Assembly (NCBI RefSeq): GCF_002814235.1
Contig: NZ_PHSU01000011.1
Location: 62,001 to 126,000 of the forward strand
Origin: Pseudomonas sp. QS1027
GTDB taxonomy: Bacteria > Pseudomonadota > Gammaproteobacteria > Pseudomonadales > Pseudomonadaceae
Reading direction: 5' to 3'
DNA: 64,000 nucleotides
How positions within the stretch are numbered: the stretch's first letter is position 1; every line of letters begins with the position of its first letter. The notes under the pieces were generated by a model that saw only the letters and a program-made list of their open reading frames with translations, was not told the origin of the DNA and searched no databases. This document shows, one piece after another, positions 34,547 to 43,558 of the stretch. The position numbers and the translations under genes are program-made.

Positions 34547-35773
34547 CTAGCCCAGCACTTCACTCAGTGGGATAAAGTTCACCCAATCACCTTCCACCAG
34601 GGTGCTCTCCTCCAAGACCTCGACCAACCCCTCGGCCCACGCCGCACTACGCAGCACGCCGGAGCTCTGGTTGCGGTAGATGATCGCCCGACCGTTTTCC
34701 AGACGCCCGCGCAGGTATTCGCGGCGATTGCCCGGCTTGGGCCAGACAAACCCGGCCGGCACCTTGAACTGCAACGGCTGGACCTCCTGAACGCCTTGCC
34801 GGCGCAACAGATAAGGCCGGGCCAGCAACGCAAAGGTGACCAGGGTCGAAGCCGGATTGCCCGGCAGGCCGATCACCGGCACCCCGCGAAAATGCCCGAA
34901 GGTCAGGGGTTTTCCCGGTTTGATCGCCAGCTTCCACAGCTCCAGCTCACCCGCTTCACGCAAGGCGATCCCGAGAAAATCGGCCTCGCCCACCGACACC
35001 CCGCCCGTGGACAGGATCAGGTCGACATCGCCCAACTGCGTCAGACGCTGGCGGGTCGCATCCAGGTCATCCGGCAAAATCCCGGCATCCAGCACTTCGC
35101 AGCCCTGGCGCGTCAACCAGCTGCACAGCAACACGCGGTTGCTGTTGTAGATCTGTCCCGGCCCCAGCGGCTGGCCCGGTTCGATCAACTCGTCGCCGGT
35201 GGACAGCACGGCCACCCGCACCCGCCGCACCACGTTCAGTTCGGCACAGCCCAGGGACGCCGCCAAGCCCTGCTCGATCGGCCCCAAGCGGGTCCCGGCG
35301 GTCAGTATCACTTCACCCACCGTGGTTTCCTGGCCCTGGGGCCGGATATTCTGTTCAGCCACCAGCGCTTCGATAAAGCGCACCCGCCCATCGGCGAGTA
35401 CTTCGGCATTTTCCTGCATTTCAACGCAGTCGGCGCCCGCCGGCACCGGGGCGCCGGTAAAGATCCGCGCGCAAGTACCCGGCTGTAAAGGTTCCGGAGC
35501 CTGCCCGGCAAAAATGCGCTGGCTGACCGGCAGCGGCTCGCCGTGCCAATCGGCCAGGCGCAGGGCGTAACCGTCCATGGCGCTGTTGGGCCAGGGCGGC
35601 AGGTCGAGGCCGGAAATCAGGTCCTCGGCCAGCACCCGACCGTCGGCCTGCGCCAACGGCACGCGCTGCGCCTCACGGATCGGCGCCGCCTCGGCCAGTT
35701 CCAGCAGACGGGCCAGGGCGACTTCCACCGGCATCAGTGCACCGAGCTTGCCCGGCTTACCCACGGGATTCAC
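34547..35773 (-). CDS. moeA: Molybdopterin molybdenumtransferase MoeA
   Basis: MoeA (408 aa) inserts molybdate into adenylated molybdopterin. Family signatures are PPWPNSAMDGYAL, GTCARIFTGAPVPAGAD, STGDELIEPG and LSTGGVSVGEADF. The start is taken as GTG 35773, which overlaps the end of moaB by 17 nt. An ATG at 35734 without a good ribosome binding site is the alternative. It probably forms an operon with moaB. Confidence 0.92.
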   Translation of the reverse strand: MNPVGKPGKLGALMPVEVALARLLELAEAAPIREAQRVPLAQADGRVLAEDLISGLDLPPWPNSAMDGYALRLADWHGEPLPVSQRIFAGQAPEPLQPGTCARIFTGAPVPAGADCVEMQENAEVLADGRVRFIEALVAEQNIRPQGQETTVGEVILTAGTRLGPIEQGLAASLGCAELNVVRRVRVAVLSTGDELIEPGQPLGPGQIYNSNRVLLCSWLTRQGCEVLDAGILPDDLDATRQRLTQLGDVDLILSTGGVSVGEADFLGIALREAGELELWKLAIKPGKPLTFGHFRGVPVIGLPGNPASTLVTFALLARPYLLRRQGVQEVQPLQFKVPAGFVWPKPGNRREYLRGRLENGRAIIYRNQSSGVLRSAAWAEGLVEVLEESTLVEGDWVNFIPLSEVLG

Positions 35774-36296
35774 AAGGCGCCGCCTGTTTCAGATGGGGGA
35801 CGAAGTTGCATGGACGATGGCGTGAATCCAGCTGCTCGGCGAGGATCCCGTCCCAGCCGGTACGCACCGCGTTGGTCGAACCCGGCAGGCAGCAGACCAG
35901 GGTGCCGTTGGCCAGGCCGGCCAGGGCCCGGGACTGCACGGTGGAGGTGCCGATATCCGCCACGGAGATCTGCCGGAACAGCTCGCCAAAGCCGTCGACC
36001 TGTTTGTCCAGCAGGCAGGCTACGGCTTCCGGGGTGCTGTCGCGCCCGGTAAAGCCGGTGCCGCCGGTGATCAGCACGACCTGGACCACGTCTTCGGCAA
36101 TCCAGGTGGCGACCTGCGCGCGAATCCGGTAGAGGTCGTCCTTGAGCAAGACTCGCTCGGCCAGACGATGTCCGGCGGCGGTCAGGCGGTCGACGAAGAC
36201 CTGCCCCGAGGTGTCGGTGTCGAAGGTACGGGTGTCACTGACGGTCAAGACCGCGATGTTCAGGGGTACGAAAGGTGTATCAGCCTTGGCTTTCAT
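35757..36296 (-). CDS. moaB: Molybdenum cofactor biosynthesis protein MoaB (MogA/MoaB family)
   Basis: The 179-aa protein adenylates molybdopterin before metal insertion. It shows VLTVSDTRTFDTDTSG, VVLITGGTGFTGRDSTPEA and GSTNAVRTGWDGI, the nucleotide and pterin binding motifs of the family. It is divergent from mobA across an 83-bp gap and overlaps moeA. Confidence 0.92.
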   Translation of the reverse strand: MKAKADTPFVPLNIAVLTVSDTRTFDTDTSGQVFVDRLTAAGHRLAERVLLKDDLYRIRAQVATWIAEDVVQVVLITGGTGFTGRDSTPEAVACLLDKQVDGFGELFRQISVADIGTSTVQSRALAGLANGTLVCCLPGSTNAVRTGWDGILAEQLDSRHRPCNFVPHLKQAAPCESRG

Positions 36297-36379
36297 AGGC
36301 TCGGTCCAGTTGTATGGAGGAACAGCCCGGTGTTATATCACAGCGTCCCTTTTGATCGCTGCTGTCGAGACTACTGCCT

Positions 36380-36991
36380 ATGCCCGTAAACGACCTTTCC
36401 ATTCTGCTCCTGGCCGGCGGTCGCGGCCAACGCATGGGCGGCCAGGACAAAGGCCTGCTGGAGTGGCGCGGGCAACCGCTGATCGCCCATCTGCACGCCG
36501 TGGCGCGACCGCTCACGGATGACCTGATCATCTCCTGCAACCGCAACCCGGAGCGCTACGCGGCCTATGCCGACCGGCTGGTGAACGACGACAGCGACGA
36601 CTTTCCCGGCCCGCTGGCCGGCATTCGCGCGGGCCTCGCGGCGGCTCGCCACGGGCATCTGCTGGTGCTGCCCTGCGATGTACCGCAGATCGACGCCACC
36701 TTGCTCACGGCCATGCTCGACGCCATGCGCCGCGATCCGAGCCGACCGCTGATGCTGCGCCAGGGCGAACATTGGGAACCGCTGTTGTGCGTGATCCCCA
36801 CGGCCCATGCCGGGGTGTTCGAAAGCGCCTGGGCCCTGGGTGAACGCAGCCCGCGCAAGGTCATGCTGCAACTGCAGGCCCAGGCCCTGCAGTGCCCGTC
36901 GGATGATCCCCGCTTGGCCAATCTGAACACCCCGCAGCTGCTGCAATCGGCGGATTGCTCATCTGATGAGCCCCCGCAAGGAACTTGCTGA
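36380..36991 (+). CDS. mobA: Molybdenum cofactor guanylyltransferase MobA
   Basis: MobA (203 aa) attaches GMP to the molybdenum cofactor to make the dinucleotide form used by DMSO-reductase-type enzymes. [20 protein letters not shown] is the GTP-binding loop, and [10 protein letters not shown] contains the metal-binding Asp. It is divergent from moaB and completes a small cofactor cluster beside anr. Confidence 0.93.
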   Translation: MPVNDLSILLLAGGRGQRMGGQDKGLLEWRGQPLIAHLHAVARPLTDDLIISCNRNPERYAAYADRLVNDDSDDFPGPLAGIRAGLAAARHGHLLVLPCDVPQIDATLLTAMLDAMRRDPSRPLMLRQGEHWEPLLCVIPTAHAGVFESAWALGERSPRKVMLQLQAQALQCPSDDPRLANLNTPQLLQSADCSSDEPPQGTC

Positions 36992-37089
36992 GCCTATATC
37001 CGTCAGAAACTATCAATCAGTGTTGTAATCCATCAGCTCTGAACATCAATCAACGCTATCCTCAAAAATACCTTTTCCGGAGAAGTACC

Positions 37090-37311
37090 ATGACGCAACG
37101 GACTCTTGCCGCACTCCTGCTGACAACCGCCCTTGCCGGCCTCGCCGGTTGCTCGTCGCCGACGGTGATCACCTTGAATGACGGGCGTGAAATCCAGGCG
37201 GTGGACACCCCGAAATTCGACGAGGACTCAGGGTTCTACGAATTCAAGCAACTGGACGGTAAAAAGACCCGCATCAACAAGGACCAGGTGCGTACCGTCA
37301 AGGAGCTGTAA
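37090..37311 (+). CDS. YgdI/YgdR-type small lipoprotein
   Basis: The 73-aa protein has a lipoprotein signal peptide with lipobox LAGC, then a small beta-rich domain (VITLNDGREIQAVDTPKFD) typical of the SH3-like YgdI/YgdR family. ATG 37090 has GGAGAAG upstream. It is likely anchored in the outer or inner membrane. The specific function is unknown. Confidence 0.88.
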   Translation: MTQRTLAALLLTTALAGLAGCSSPTVITLNDGREIQAVDTPKFDEDSGFYEFKQLDGKKTRINKDQVRTVKEL

Positions 37312-37330
37312 GCCCTCTGGCACTTGCAAC

Positions 37331-37364
37331 ACAGAGCCCGCCTTGCGCGGGCTCTGTCGTTTTT
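37331..37364 (+). terminator. Rho-independent terminator of the small lipoprotein gene
   Basis: ACAGAGCCCGC and GCGGGCTCTGT form an 11-bp stem with a 5-nt loop, followed by CGTTTTT. Confidence 0.9.
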
Positions 37365-37460
37365 GCCCGACGGCGACGACGTGCAGGCATAACCCTCGGG
37401 TACGGCCTATTCTATGAGAATCCCCCCACCCGGGTTCATTCCTCTTCCGGTAGCTGAATC

Positions 37461-37916
37461 ATGAAAGTCCTGATGCTGCACGGCCTTAATCACCATCTGT
37501 TCGGCAAGTGCGAGCCGATACGCCATGCGGGCATCACCCTGGAACAGATCGACGCGCGCCTGCGCACCCTGGCCCGGGAGCTGGACGTGGATGTCACCAG
37601 TTTCCAGACCAACAGCGAGGGGGCGATGTGCATCCGTATCCGCCAAGGCGCCCGCGAACAGGTCGACGCGGTGCTGATCAATGCCGGTGCCTGGGCCCAC
37701 AGCAGCTACGATATTCGCGACGCGCTGGCGCACTTGTCGGTCCCGGTGATCGAGTTGCACATGGCCAATATCAATCGCAACGAACCCTTGCACCAGCCGT
37801 CGGTGCTGGCCGAAGTGGCCCGGGGCCAGATCTGTGGTTTTGGCGTCGACAGCTACCTGCTCGGCCTGCGGGCCGCGGTGAGCGCGGCACAGGCCCAGGC
37901 CCAGGCCGTTCATTGA
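37461..37916 (+). CDS. Divergent type II dehydroquinate dehydratase-like protein, probably not a DHQase
   Basis: The 151-aa protein has the flavodoxin-like fold of AroQ, with conserved INAGAWAHSS (Asn74, His80) and IELHMANIN (His100) segments. Compared with M. tuberculosis AroQ, the catalytic loop is altered: Arg19 is replaced by Cys17, Tyr24 by His22 and the substrate-binding Arg112 by Gln112. The shape of the protein is kept but the residues that abstract the proton and hold the substrate carboxylate are lost. It may act on another small molecule. It converges with the pseudouridine synthase, 12 bp apart. Confidence 0.8.
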   Translation: MKVLMLHGLNHHLFGKCEPIRHAGITLEQIDARLRTLARELDVDVTSFQTNSEGAMCIRIRQGAREQVDAVLINAGAWAHSSYDIRDALAHLSVPVIELHMANINRNEPLHQPSVLAEVARGQICGFGVDSYLLGLRAAVSAAQAQAQAVH

Positions 37917-37928
37917 CGGCCGCCAGCA

Positions 37929-38819
37929 TCACCAGTGCAGGACGATCTCGCTCTCGAAGCAGCGCTCCTGGCCGCTGATCGGATCAAGGAAGCGCAAGCC
38001 CTGGGCCAACAGCTTGAGTGGGTTGGCGTAGTCATCCACGGCATCCTTGAGCACCTGTGGATAAAACGGGTCATTGCAGATACCCGCGCCCAGTGCCGCC
38101 ATGTGCACCCGTAACTGATGCTTCTTGCCCGTCACCGGATACAGCCCGTAGCGCCACAAATCGCCATTTTTCTCAGCCACCTCGACAGCGGTTTCGGTAT
38201 TGCTGGTACCGGTCCCTTCGCGCATGCGGAAAAATGGTTCGCCTTCCACCAGGCGGCTTTTGTGCACCAACGGGAACGACAGGTTCGGCAAGGCCCGGGC
38301 AATCGCCTCGTAGCGTTTTTCAATCTGCCGGGTGGGAAACAGCGACTGATAGGCCGAGCGGCTCGCGGGATTGGCCGAAAACAACACCAGGCCGGCGGTG
38401 TGCCGGTCGATCCGGTGCAACGGCACCAGGTTCGGATTGTCCAGACGGTGGATAAGGCGTCGCAACAAGGTTTGCTCGACATATTCGCCGGCCGGTGTGA
38501 CCGGCAGGAAATGCGGCTTGTCCGCCACCACCAGGTGTTCATCGGCGTAGAGAATCGTCTCGCTCACCGGAATCGGCGTCTCGTTCGGCACCTCGCGGAA
38601 GTAGTGAATGCGCAAGCCTTCGCGGTAAGGCAACTGCGCGCTGATGGCCACGCCCCCGGCGTCCAGCACCCGGCCACGGGCAATGCGATCGAGCCATTGC
38701 TCGCGGCTGATCGCCTTGAAGTGTTCACACAGACAGTCCAGCACCGTGGCCCACGAACCGGGTGGCAGGTACAAGGTGCTGGCCTGGTGCTCGGCGGCAT
38801 TGAAGGGCAAGGCAGACAT
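37929..38819 (-). CDS. RluA-family RNA pseudouridine synthase
   Basis: From ATG 38819 (MSALPFNAAEH) the protein has 296 aa. HRIDRHTAGL contains the catalytic Asp138. YEAIARALPN and GKKHQLRVHMAALG are further RluA-family motifs. It isomerises uridine in rRNA or tRNA. The exact target is not evident. The ribosome binding site of this start is not strong, and a start 14 codons upstream is possible. Confidence 0.88.
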   Translation of the reverse strand: MSALPFNAAEHQASTLYLPPGSWATVLDCLCEHFKAISREQWLDRIARGRVLDAGGVAISAQLPYREGLRIHYFREVPNETPIPVSETILYADEHLVVADKPHFLPVTPAGEYVEQTLLRRLIHRLDNPNLVPLHRIDRHTAGLVLFSANPASRSAYQSLFPTRQIEKRYEAIARALPNLSFPLVHKSRLVEGEPFFRMREGTGTSNTETAVEVAEKNGDLWRYGLYPVTGKKHQLRVHMAALGAGICNDPFYPQVLKDAVDDYANPLKLLAQGLRFLDPISGQERCFESEIVLHW

Positions 38820-38923
38820 GACAGGACTCGAACGGCTGGGCAAGCCGGCATTATCCCGCAAGACCCCGGCAGAACCTAGGCTCGCGCTAACACAATCCAG
38901 GCGCCCGCCGCCCTGCCCGCGCC

Positions 38924-39256
38924 TCAGCCCGAGGCGATCTTGCTGCCCAGCAGCTTTGCACCCGCCGCCTCGGTGTAGTCCTTCAGCCAGCGCAACACAT
39001 CCACCGCCTCCCAGCGCCCCGGATCGTAAAGGGCGTACAACAAGCCCTGGTAACCCACCACATCCAGTTGCCGGTGATAACCCGCGCGCTGGAACAGCGC
39101 TTCGATTTCCGCGAAACAGGTGTTGAAATGCAACTTGTTGAACGGTGTCTTGCCTTCCGTTACCAGCCCGTCCAGGCGCAACTCGAGTACCGCCTCACGC
39201 ACCACATCAGCGGACATGCGGTTCACGCTGGATTTCAATTGTTCGACATTGAGCAT
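38924..39256 (-). CDS. Hypothetical protein (110 aa) behind a LexA box
   Basis: I do not recognise the family with certainty. The protein is soluble and mixed alpha/beta, with MLNVEQLKSSVNRMSADVV at the start and a helical C-terminus (VDVLRWLKDYTEAAGAKLL). AAAGAGGG gives a good ribosome binding site for ATG 39256. A perfect SOS box lies 85 bp upstream, so it is probably induced by DNA damage. Pseudomonads have several small LexA-controlled genes of unknown function, and this may be one of them. Confidence 0.75.
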   Translation of the reverse strand: MLNVEQLKSSVNRMSADVVREAVLELRLDGLVTEGKTPFNKLHFNTCFAEIEALFQRAGYHRQLDVVGYQGLLYALYDPGRWEAVDVLRWLKDYTEAAGAKLLGSKIASG

Positions 39257-39340
39257 GCTTTAACCCTCTTTATCTCTCTGGATTCCGTTCCCGGGTGCGC
39301 ACGTCAGGGTGGGCATCCTGTCCCAACACCGGAACGAAAA

Positions 39341-39356
39341 CTGTATAAACATACAG
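39341..39356. promoter_or_regulatory. LexA binding site (SOS box)
   Basis: CTGTATAAACATACAG is a perfect inverted repeat matching the LexA consensus CTGTATATNNATACAG in all arm positions. The only gene oriented away from it is the 110-aa protein ending at 38924. Confidence 0.85.
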
Positions 39357-39406
39357 TAACTGATTTTTTGATGACCCGCCAACCGATTGCCGCCGGCCGG
39401 CAGCCT

Positions 39407-39607
39407 TCATGATTCCCTGGGATGGACTTTCCCATAGACGTTGCCGCCGATGAACGAGCCCACCGTGCCGAGGATCACCATGGCGTAGGTCCCACCATCG
39501 ATCTTTCCATACCAGGTCAACGCCGCGGTGCTTACGCCAACCACCACGGTGGCCAGGAACTTGCGACCGCCCAGTTGGTTGACCAGCAGAATGGACCTCC
39601 CTTTCAT
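39407..39607 (-). CDS. Small membrane protein, holin-like (66 aa)
   Basis: Two hydrophobic segments (FLATVVVGVSTAALTWYG and TYAMVILGTVGSFIGGNVYG) separated by KIDGG resemble small phage-type class II holins. GGGAGGAAATGAA before ATG 39607 is an excellent ribosome binding site. No lysin or other phage gene is nearby, so it is either a domesticated remnant or an unrelated small membrane protein. Confidence 0.7.
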   Translation of the reverse strand: MKGRSILLVNQLGGRKFLATVVVGVSTAALTWYGKIDGGTYAMVILGTVGSFIGGNVYGKVHPRES

Positions 39608-39781
39608 TTCATTTCCTCCCTGGCACCACTGGAACGTGCTGCCTCAAACGTCATGCAGCGACGTAAGCACAGTCGTTTTTCCAGCGCAACCACAGGTAAT
39701 TTGATGAAACAGAAGGGCCGGCCGCAGTGCCGCGGCCAGCGTTCGAGGGGTCAAAAGCGCCCGTTCAGGCGGGGAAGAAAG

Positions 39782-40018
39782 TCAGAGCAGAAAGGTCACG
39801 ACCTGCTCGACCTCGAAGGGCCATTCCAGCTCGGCCCCCGTGTCCACCCGGCGCAGGACCGGGATACGCAAGCCATAGGCATCGAACAGGGCTTCGCTGT
39901 CGGCGATATCCACCAGTTCCACCAGCAGGCCGTGATCGACCAGCGGCATCAGCAGGGCTTCGGCGACTTCACAGAGGTGGCAACCCAGGGTGCCGAACAG
40001 CTGGCATTCAGGAAGCAT
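39782..40018 (-). CDS. Glutaredoxin-like thioredoxin-fold protein (78 aa)
   Basis: The protein starts MLPECQLFGTLGCHLC, with a CHLC redox pair after the first beta strand. The cis-Pro loop LRIPVLRR follows near residue 52. This is the short glutaredoxin-family type common in proteobacteria. ATG 40018 is preferred over a TTG at 40036. Confidence 0.85.
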   Translation of the reverse strand: MLPECQLFGTLGCHLCEVAEALLMPLVDHGLLVELVDIADSEALFDAYGLRIPVLRRVDTGAELEWPFEVEQVVTFLL

Positions 40019-40091
40019 GGCAAGGGTCCGGGACAAGATGAAGACTTATTCTAGGTCCGCCATCCGGGTCAGTCGAGCGACGAAACGGCCT

Positions 40092-41069
40092 TCAGAGCAG
40101 GAAGCGCACACGCCGGCTGACGAGGATCAGCAACGGCGCGACGACTAAAGCCAGGAGCAGCACCACCGCGGTCAGGGTATTGCCGTACGCCAGTCCCGCC
40201 GACAACGCCCCGTAGAGGAACAACGGGTGCACATAGTAGAGCGCGGAGGACAGCTTGGCCTTGAGGTTGCTGCTGGAGGCGCGGAAAAACACGAACGGCA
40301 ACAGGAACAACGCCGACGTGACCAGCGGCAACGATGCCAGGAAATCGAAGTTCTGCCGGGCATCGGCCTGATGCGAGTAATTCAGCCAGGCTTCGCCAAA
40401 CAGCAGGGCCAGGCCGAGCGCCAATGCCAGGCAGACCTTTCCCCGGGTAGCCCGTTCCGGCACTCCGTGACGGGCCAGGAGAAACCCCAGCGCCATGAAC
40501 GGAAAGCCCATGAACAGGAAATTCCGCGCGGTGTAGTCGTTCTGGTTGAAATGCTGGAGAAAGGCGTTGGGCAGCTCGAAATAGACCCGGGAATATTGCA
40601 GCACCAGGCCGACCACAAAGGCACTCGACGCCAGCGCCAGCAGCAGGCCCGTGGGTCGCTTGCGCAACAGGTAGAGGATCAGGCCGCCACCGAGCATGCC
40701 AACCAGGTACCAGAGGTGGAAGTAACCGATCACGAACTGCTTCAATATTCCCAGCACGCCGCCGACACTGCCCAGGTCGGCGAAGCTCACATAGATCGGG
40801 CTGTAGACCAGCATCCAGAGCAGATACAACTGCAGGCCGCGCTTGAACCAGAGTGCAAACGAGTGCCCGGAGGCGAGGGTCTGCCACAGGTAATAACCAT
40901 TGATGACAAAAAAGGTCGGCACCGCCACGCGGAACAAGCCATTGCACAGCAAGTAACCCACCGCAGTGTAGTTGCCGCCCATGAAATGGCAATGCAGCAC
41001 CACGACAAATATCGCCAGCAGGACTTTCAAGGCATCCAGATTGCCGTTAAGGACTTTAGGCATTCTCAT
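40092..41069 (-). CDS. Membrane acyltransferase (acyltransferase 3 family), 325 aa
   Basis: The protein has about ten membrane helices. The N-terminal LKVLLAIFVVVLHCHF carries the usual catalytic-type His early in the first helix, and VPTFFVINGYYLW is the second family motif. Such proteins O-acylate polysaccharides, peptidoglycan or lipids at the membrane. Its start overlaps the end of the upstream acyltransferase by 4 nt (ATGA), so the two are translationally coupled. No polysaccharide synthesis genes are adjacent, so the substrate cannot be guessed. Confidence 0.85.
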   Translation of the reverse strand: MRMPKVLNGNLDALKVLLAIFVVVLHCHFMGGNYTAVGYLLCNGLFRVAVPTFFVINGYYLWQTLASGHSFALWFKRGLQLYLLWMLVYSPIYVSFADLGSVGGVLGILKQFVIGYFHLWYLVGMLGGGLILYLLRKRPTGLLLALASSAFVVGLVLQYSRVYFELPNAFLQHFNQNDYTARNFLFMGFPFMALGFLLARHGVPERATRGKVCLALALGLALLFGEAWLNYSHQADARQNFDFLASLPLVTSALFLLPFVFFRASSSNLKAKLSSALYYVHPLFLYGALSAGLAYGNTLTAVVLLLALVVAPLLILVSRRVRFLL

Positions 41070-42172
41070 TTTCCGTCCGGCAACGGATCGGACGATTTAT
41101 GGGGCGAGACGGTCCGAAACCGTCGTTTGCAGTAAGCTGTCGCCCGATCGAGCACCGGTTTTTCAAAAAACGAGTAGCCGACCCAGCCGTAACCCCAGAC
41201 CGCGAGCATCATCAGGATCAGGAACACCACATTGTCCTCGATGTGGGTCGGCCAGTTGCCGATGATCTGCCAGGCCCGGCCCACCACGCCGAGCACCAGC
41301 AAATGCGAGAGATAGATGGTGTAAGACATGTCACCGGTGAAGACCAGAAAACGCGGGCAGCGGATCAACTGACGCCGCTCCAGCAAGGCCAGCGACAGGG
41401 TCAGGGCGCCGAATACCAGCCCCACCGACAGCATTCTCGGCAAGCCCTCGGTGGAGAACAGCGCATAGTGCCCGATCAAGGCAAAGCCCGGCACCAGCGC
41501 CGCCACCAGGACCAGCCAGAGCACCGCGTTCGGCACTTTGGCACTGTGCCGACCATAGAAGAACAGCGCCGCCGCGCTGCCGATAATGAATTCCAGCGCA
41601 TAGGGGTGCAGGATAATCTTCAGCGCCGAGGAATAGTCGCGCCAGGAATCCACCAGGTTGAACGCCACCAGCGACACCGCCCAGGCCAGCAGCAACAGCG
41701 GCAAGCCGCGCTCGCGAAACCCCAGCAGCAGGCTGAACACCAGGTAGAACCACAACTCGAACACCAGCGACCAGGCCACCATCACCAGCAGCACCCGGTC
41801 ATTGGGCAGCAGCAGGAACGAGTACCACAGGTTGGAGCCGCCGTGGGAACTGTTGACCAGCATCGGCTGGAGCAGATAGACCACCAGCGTAATAAAGAAG
41901 TACAGCCAGTAGTTGGGGTAGATCCGCGAGACCCGGTTGAACAGGAAACGCTGGGCCTGGACCCGGTCCTGGAAGCGGCCACGGGTGACGATCACCATGA
42001 CGAAGCCGCTGATGACAAAAAACAGGTCCACGCCCAACTGGAAAAAATCCACCCACGCCGGCAGCAAGGTATCGCCGCCGGAGTACTTGTGCTCGACCGC
42101 CGCCATGTGAAACAAGACCACGCCCAGCACTGCCGCGCCTCTCAAGCCTTGCAGTGAATAAAGACGCTCCAT
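41066..42172 (-). CDS. Membrane acyltransferase of the OafA/YrhL type, 368 aa
   Basis: ATG 42172 has GGAGAGG directly upstream. LYSLQGLRGAAVLGVVLFHM with its conserved Arg and His, and FFQLGVDLFFVISGFVMV, are hallmark motifs. About ten helices follow, without a C-terminal SGNH domain. It is coupled to the second acyltransferase through a 4-nt overlap, which suggests two steps on the same glycan or lipid. Confidence 0.88.
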   Translation of the reverse strand: MERLYSLQGLRGAAVLGVVLFHMAAVEHKYSGGDTLLPAWVDFFQLGVDLFFVISGFVMVIVTRGRFQDRVQAQRFLFNRVSRIYPNYWLYFFITLVVYLLQPMLVNSSHGGSNLWYSFLLLPNDRVLLVMVAWSLVFELWFYLVFSLLLGFRERGLPLLLLAWAVSLVAFNLVDSWRDYSSALKIILHPYALEFIIGSAAALFFYGRHSAKVPNAVLWLVLVAALVPGFALIGHYALFSTEGLPRMLSVGLVFGALTLSLALLERRQLIRCPRFLVFTGDMSYTIYLSHLLVLGVVGRAWQIIGNWPTHIEDNVVFLILMMLAVWGYGWVGYSFFEKPVLDRATAYCKRRFRTVSPHKSSDPLPDGK

Positions 42173-42246
42173 AGACCTCTCCGTTCGACGGGAACCCGGC
42201 CACACGCCCCCCTGATCTGGGGTTGATCATAGCGAACCGAGTCGGA

Positions 42247-43455
42247 TTAGTCCTGACTCACCGCACCGATCTTGTGAATCGACAGATCGGCACCGTAATA
42301 CTCCTCTTCCTGGCTCAAGCGCAGGCCATGCACGGCCTTGATCGCGCCATACACGGTAAAGCCACCGACCAGCGCCACCACCACCCCCAGCGCTGTGCCG
42401 ATCAACTGGCTGACCAGGCTGACGCCCCCCAGGCCGCCCAGCGCCTGCTGGCCGAAGATCCCGCAGGCAATCCCGCCCCAGCCCCCACACAGGCCGTGCA
42501 ACGGCCAGACGCCGAGCACATCGTCGATCTTCCACTGGCTCTGGGCCGCGATAAAACACCAGACGAACAACCCGCCCGCCACCAGGCCGGTCACCAGCGC
42601 GCCCACCGGGTGCATCAGGTCGGAACCGGCACAGATCGCCACCAGTCCGGCCAGGGGGCCGTTGTGCAGGAAGCCCGGGTCGTTGCGGCCGATGATCAGC
42701 GCCGCCACCGTGCCGCCCACCATCGCCATCAACGAATTGACCGCCACCAGTCCGCTCACCCCTTGCAGGGTCTGCGCGCTCATGACATTGAAGCCGAACC
42801 AGCCGACGATCAGGATCCACGAACCCAGGGCCAGGAACGGAATGCTCGACGGCGCGAACGCCACCAGCCTTCCTTCGCGGTAGCGACCTTGGCGCGGCCC
42901 CAGCAACAGCACCGCCGCCAGCGCCAGCCAGCCGCCCATGGCGTGCACCACCACGGAGCCGGCGAAGTCATGGAAGCTGGCGCCAAAGCGCGCCAGCAGC
43001 CAGGCTTGCAGGCCAAAATTGCCGTTCCAGACCAGGCCTTCGAAAAACGGGTAGACAAAGGCCACGATCAAGGCAGTGGCGCACAACTGCGGGGCAAACC
43101 GCGCGCGCTCGGCAATTCCGCCGGAAATGATCGCCGGAATCGCCGCCGCGAAGGTCAGCAGGAAGAAGAACTTCACCAGGCCATAACCGTGGTCGCCACT
43201 GATTTGCGCCGCCGGCTGCAAAAAGCTCACGCCGTAGGAAATCCAGTAGCCTATAAAGAAATAGGCCAACGTCGAGATCGCGAAGTCGCTGAGGATTTTC
43301 GACAAGGCGTTGACCTGGTTCTTTTGCCGAACGGTGCCGACCTCGAGAAAGGCGAAACCGGCGTGCATGGCCAGGACCATGACCGCCCCGAGCAGAATGA
43401 ACAGGGTGTTGGAACCGTGGACCAGGGTGTCCACAGCGCTTTGCAAGTTTTCCAT
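42247..43455 (-). CDS. amt: Ammonium transporter Amt
   Basis: The 402-aa protein starts MENLQSAVDTLVHGSNTLF at ATG 43455 and has about eleven helices. GFAFLEVGTVRQKN, DFAGSVVVHAMGG (pore His) and HGLCGGWGGIACG (second pore His) are Amt signatures. It takes up ammonium. It is unusual in standing alone without glnK. An NtrC-like site lies about 65 bp upstream. Longer in-frame starts reach into structured non-coding sequence. Confidence 0.92.
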   Translation of the reverse strand: MENLQSAVDTLVHGSNTLFILLGAVMVLAMHAGFAFLEVGTVRQKNQVNALSKILSDFAISTLAYFFIGYWISYGVSFLQPAAQISGDHGYGLVKFFFLLTFAAAIPAIISGGIAERARFAPQLCATALIVAFVYPFFEGLVWNGNFGLQAWLLARFGASFHDFAGSVVVHAMGGWLALAAVLLLGPRQGRYREGRLVAFAPSSIPFLALGSWILIVGWFGFNVMSAQTLQGVSGLVAVNSLMAMVGGTVAALIIGRNDPGFLHNGPLAGLVAICAGSDLMHPVGALVTGLVAGGLFVWCFIAAQSQWKIDDVLGVWPLHGLCGGWGGIACGIFGQQALGGLGGVSLVSQLIGTALGVVVALVGGFTVYGAIKAVHGLRLSQEEEYYGADLSIHKIGAVSQD

Positions 43456-43486
43456 GGAGACGGCAGACCTGAAGTCAGGGAAAGCA

Positions 43487-43558
43487 CCAAAGCAGTTCGA
43501 TCGCCGCGCATTTCGCACCAGATTGGCGCCAACCCGTGCCGAGAGCGAACCGCTTTGG
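43487..43558. promoter_or_regulatory. Nested inverted repeats and NtrC-like site upstream of amt
   Basis: CCAAAGCAGTTCG (43487) and CGAACCGCTTTGG (43546) form a 13-bp inverted repeat with one mismatch. Inside it lies GCACC-AGATT-GGCGC (43515-43529), one base off the NtrC consensus GCACC-N5-GGTGC, and the palindrome TTGGCGCCAA. Nitrogen control of amt by NtrC would fit. No clear sigma-54 promoter was found. The rest of the 343-bp gap to 43799 holds T runs and no gene. Confidence 0.45.

Noticed and set aside
43456..43510. Sigma-54 promoter for amt
   Set aside because: A TTGGTGC stretch has a GG but no GC at the required 10-nt spacing, so the match fails at an invariant position.
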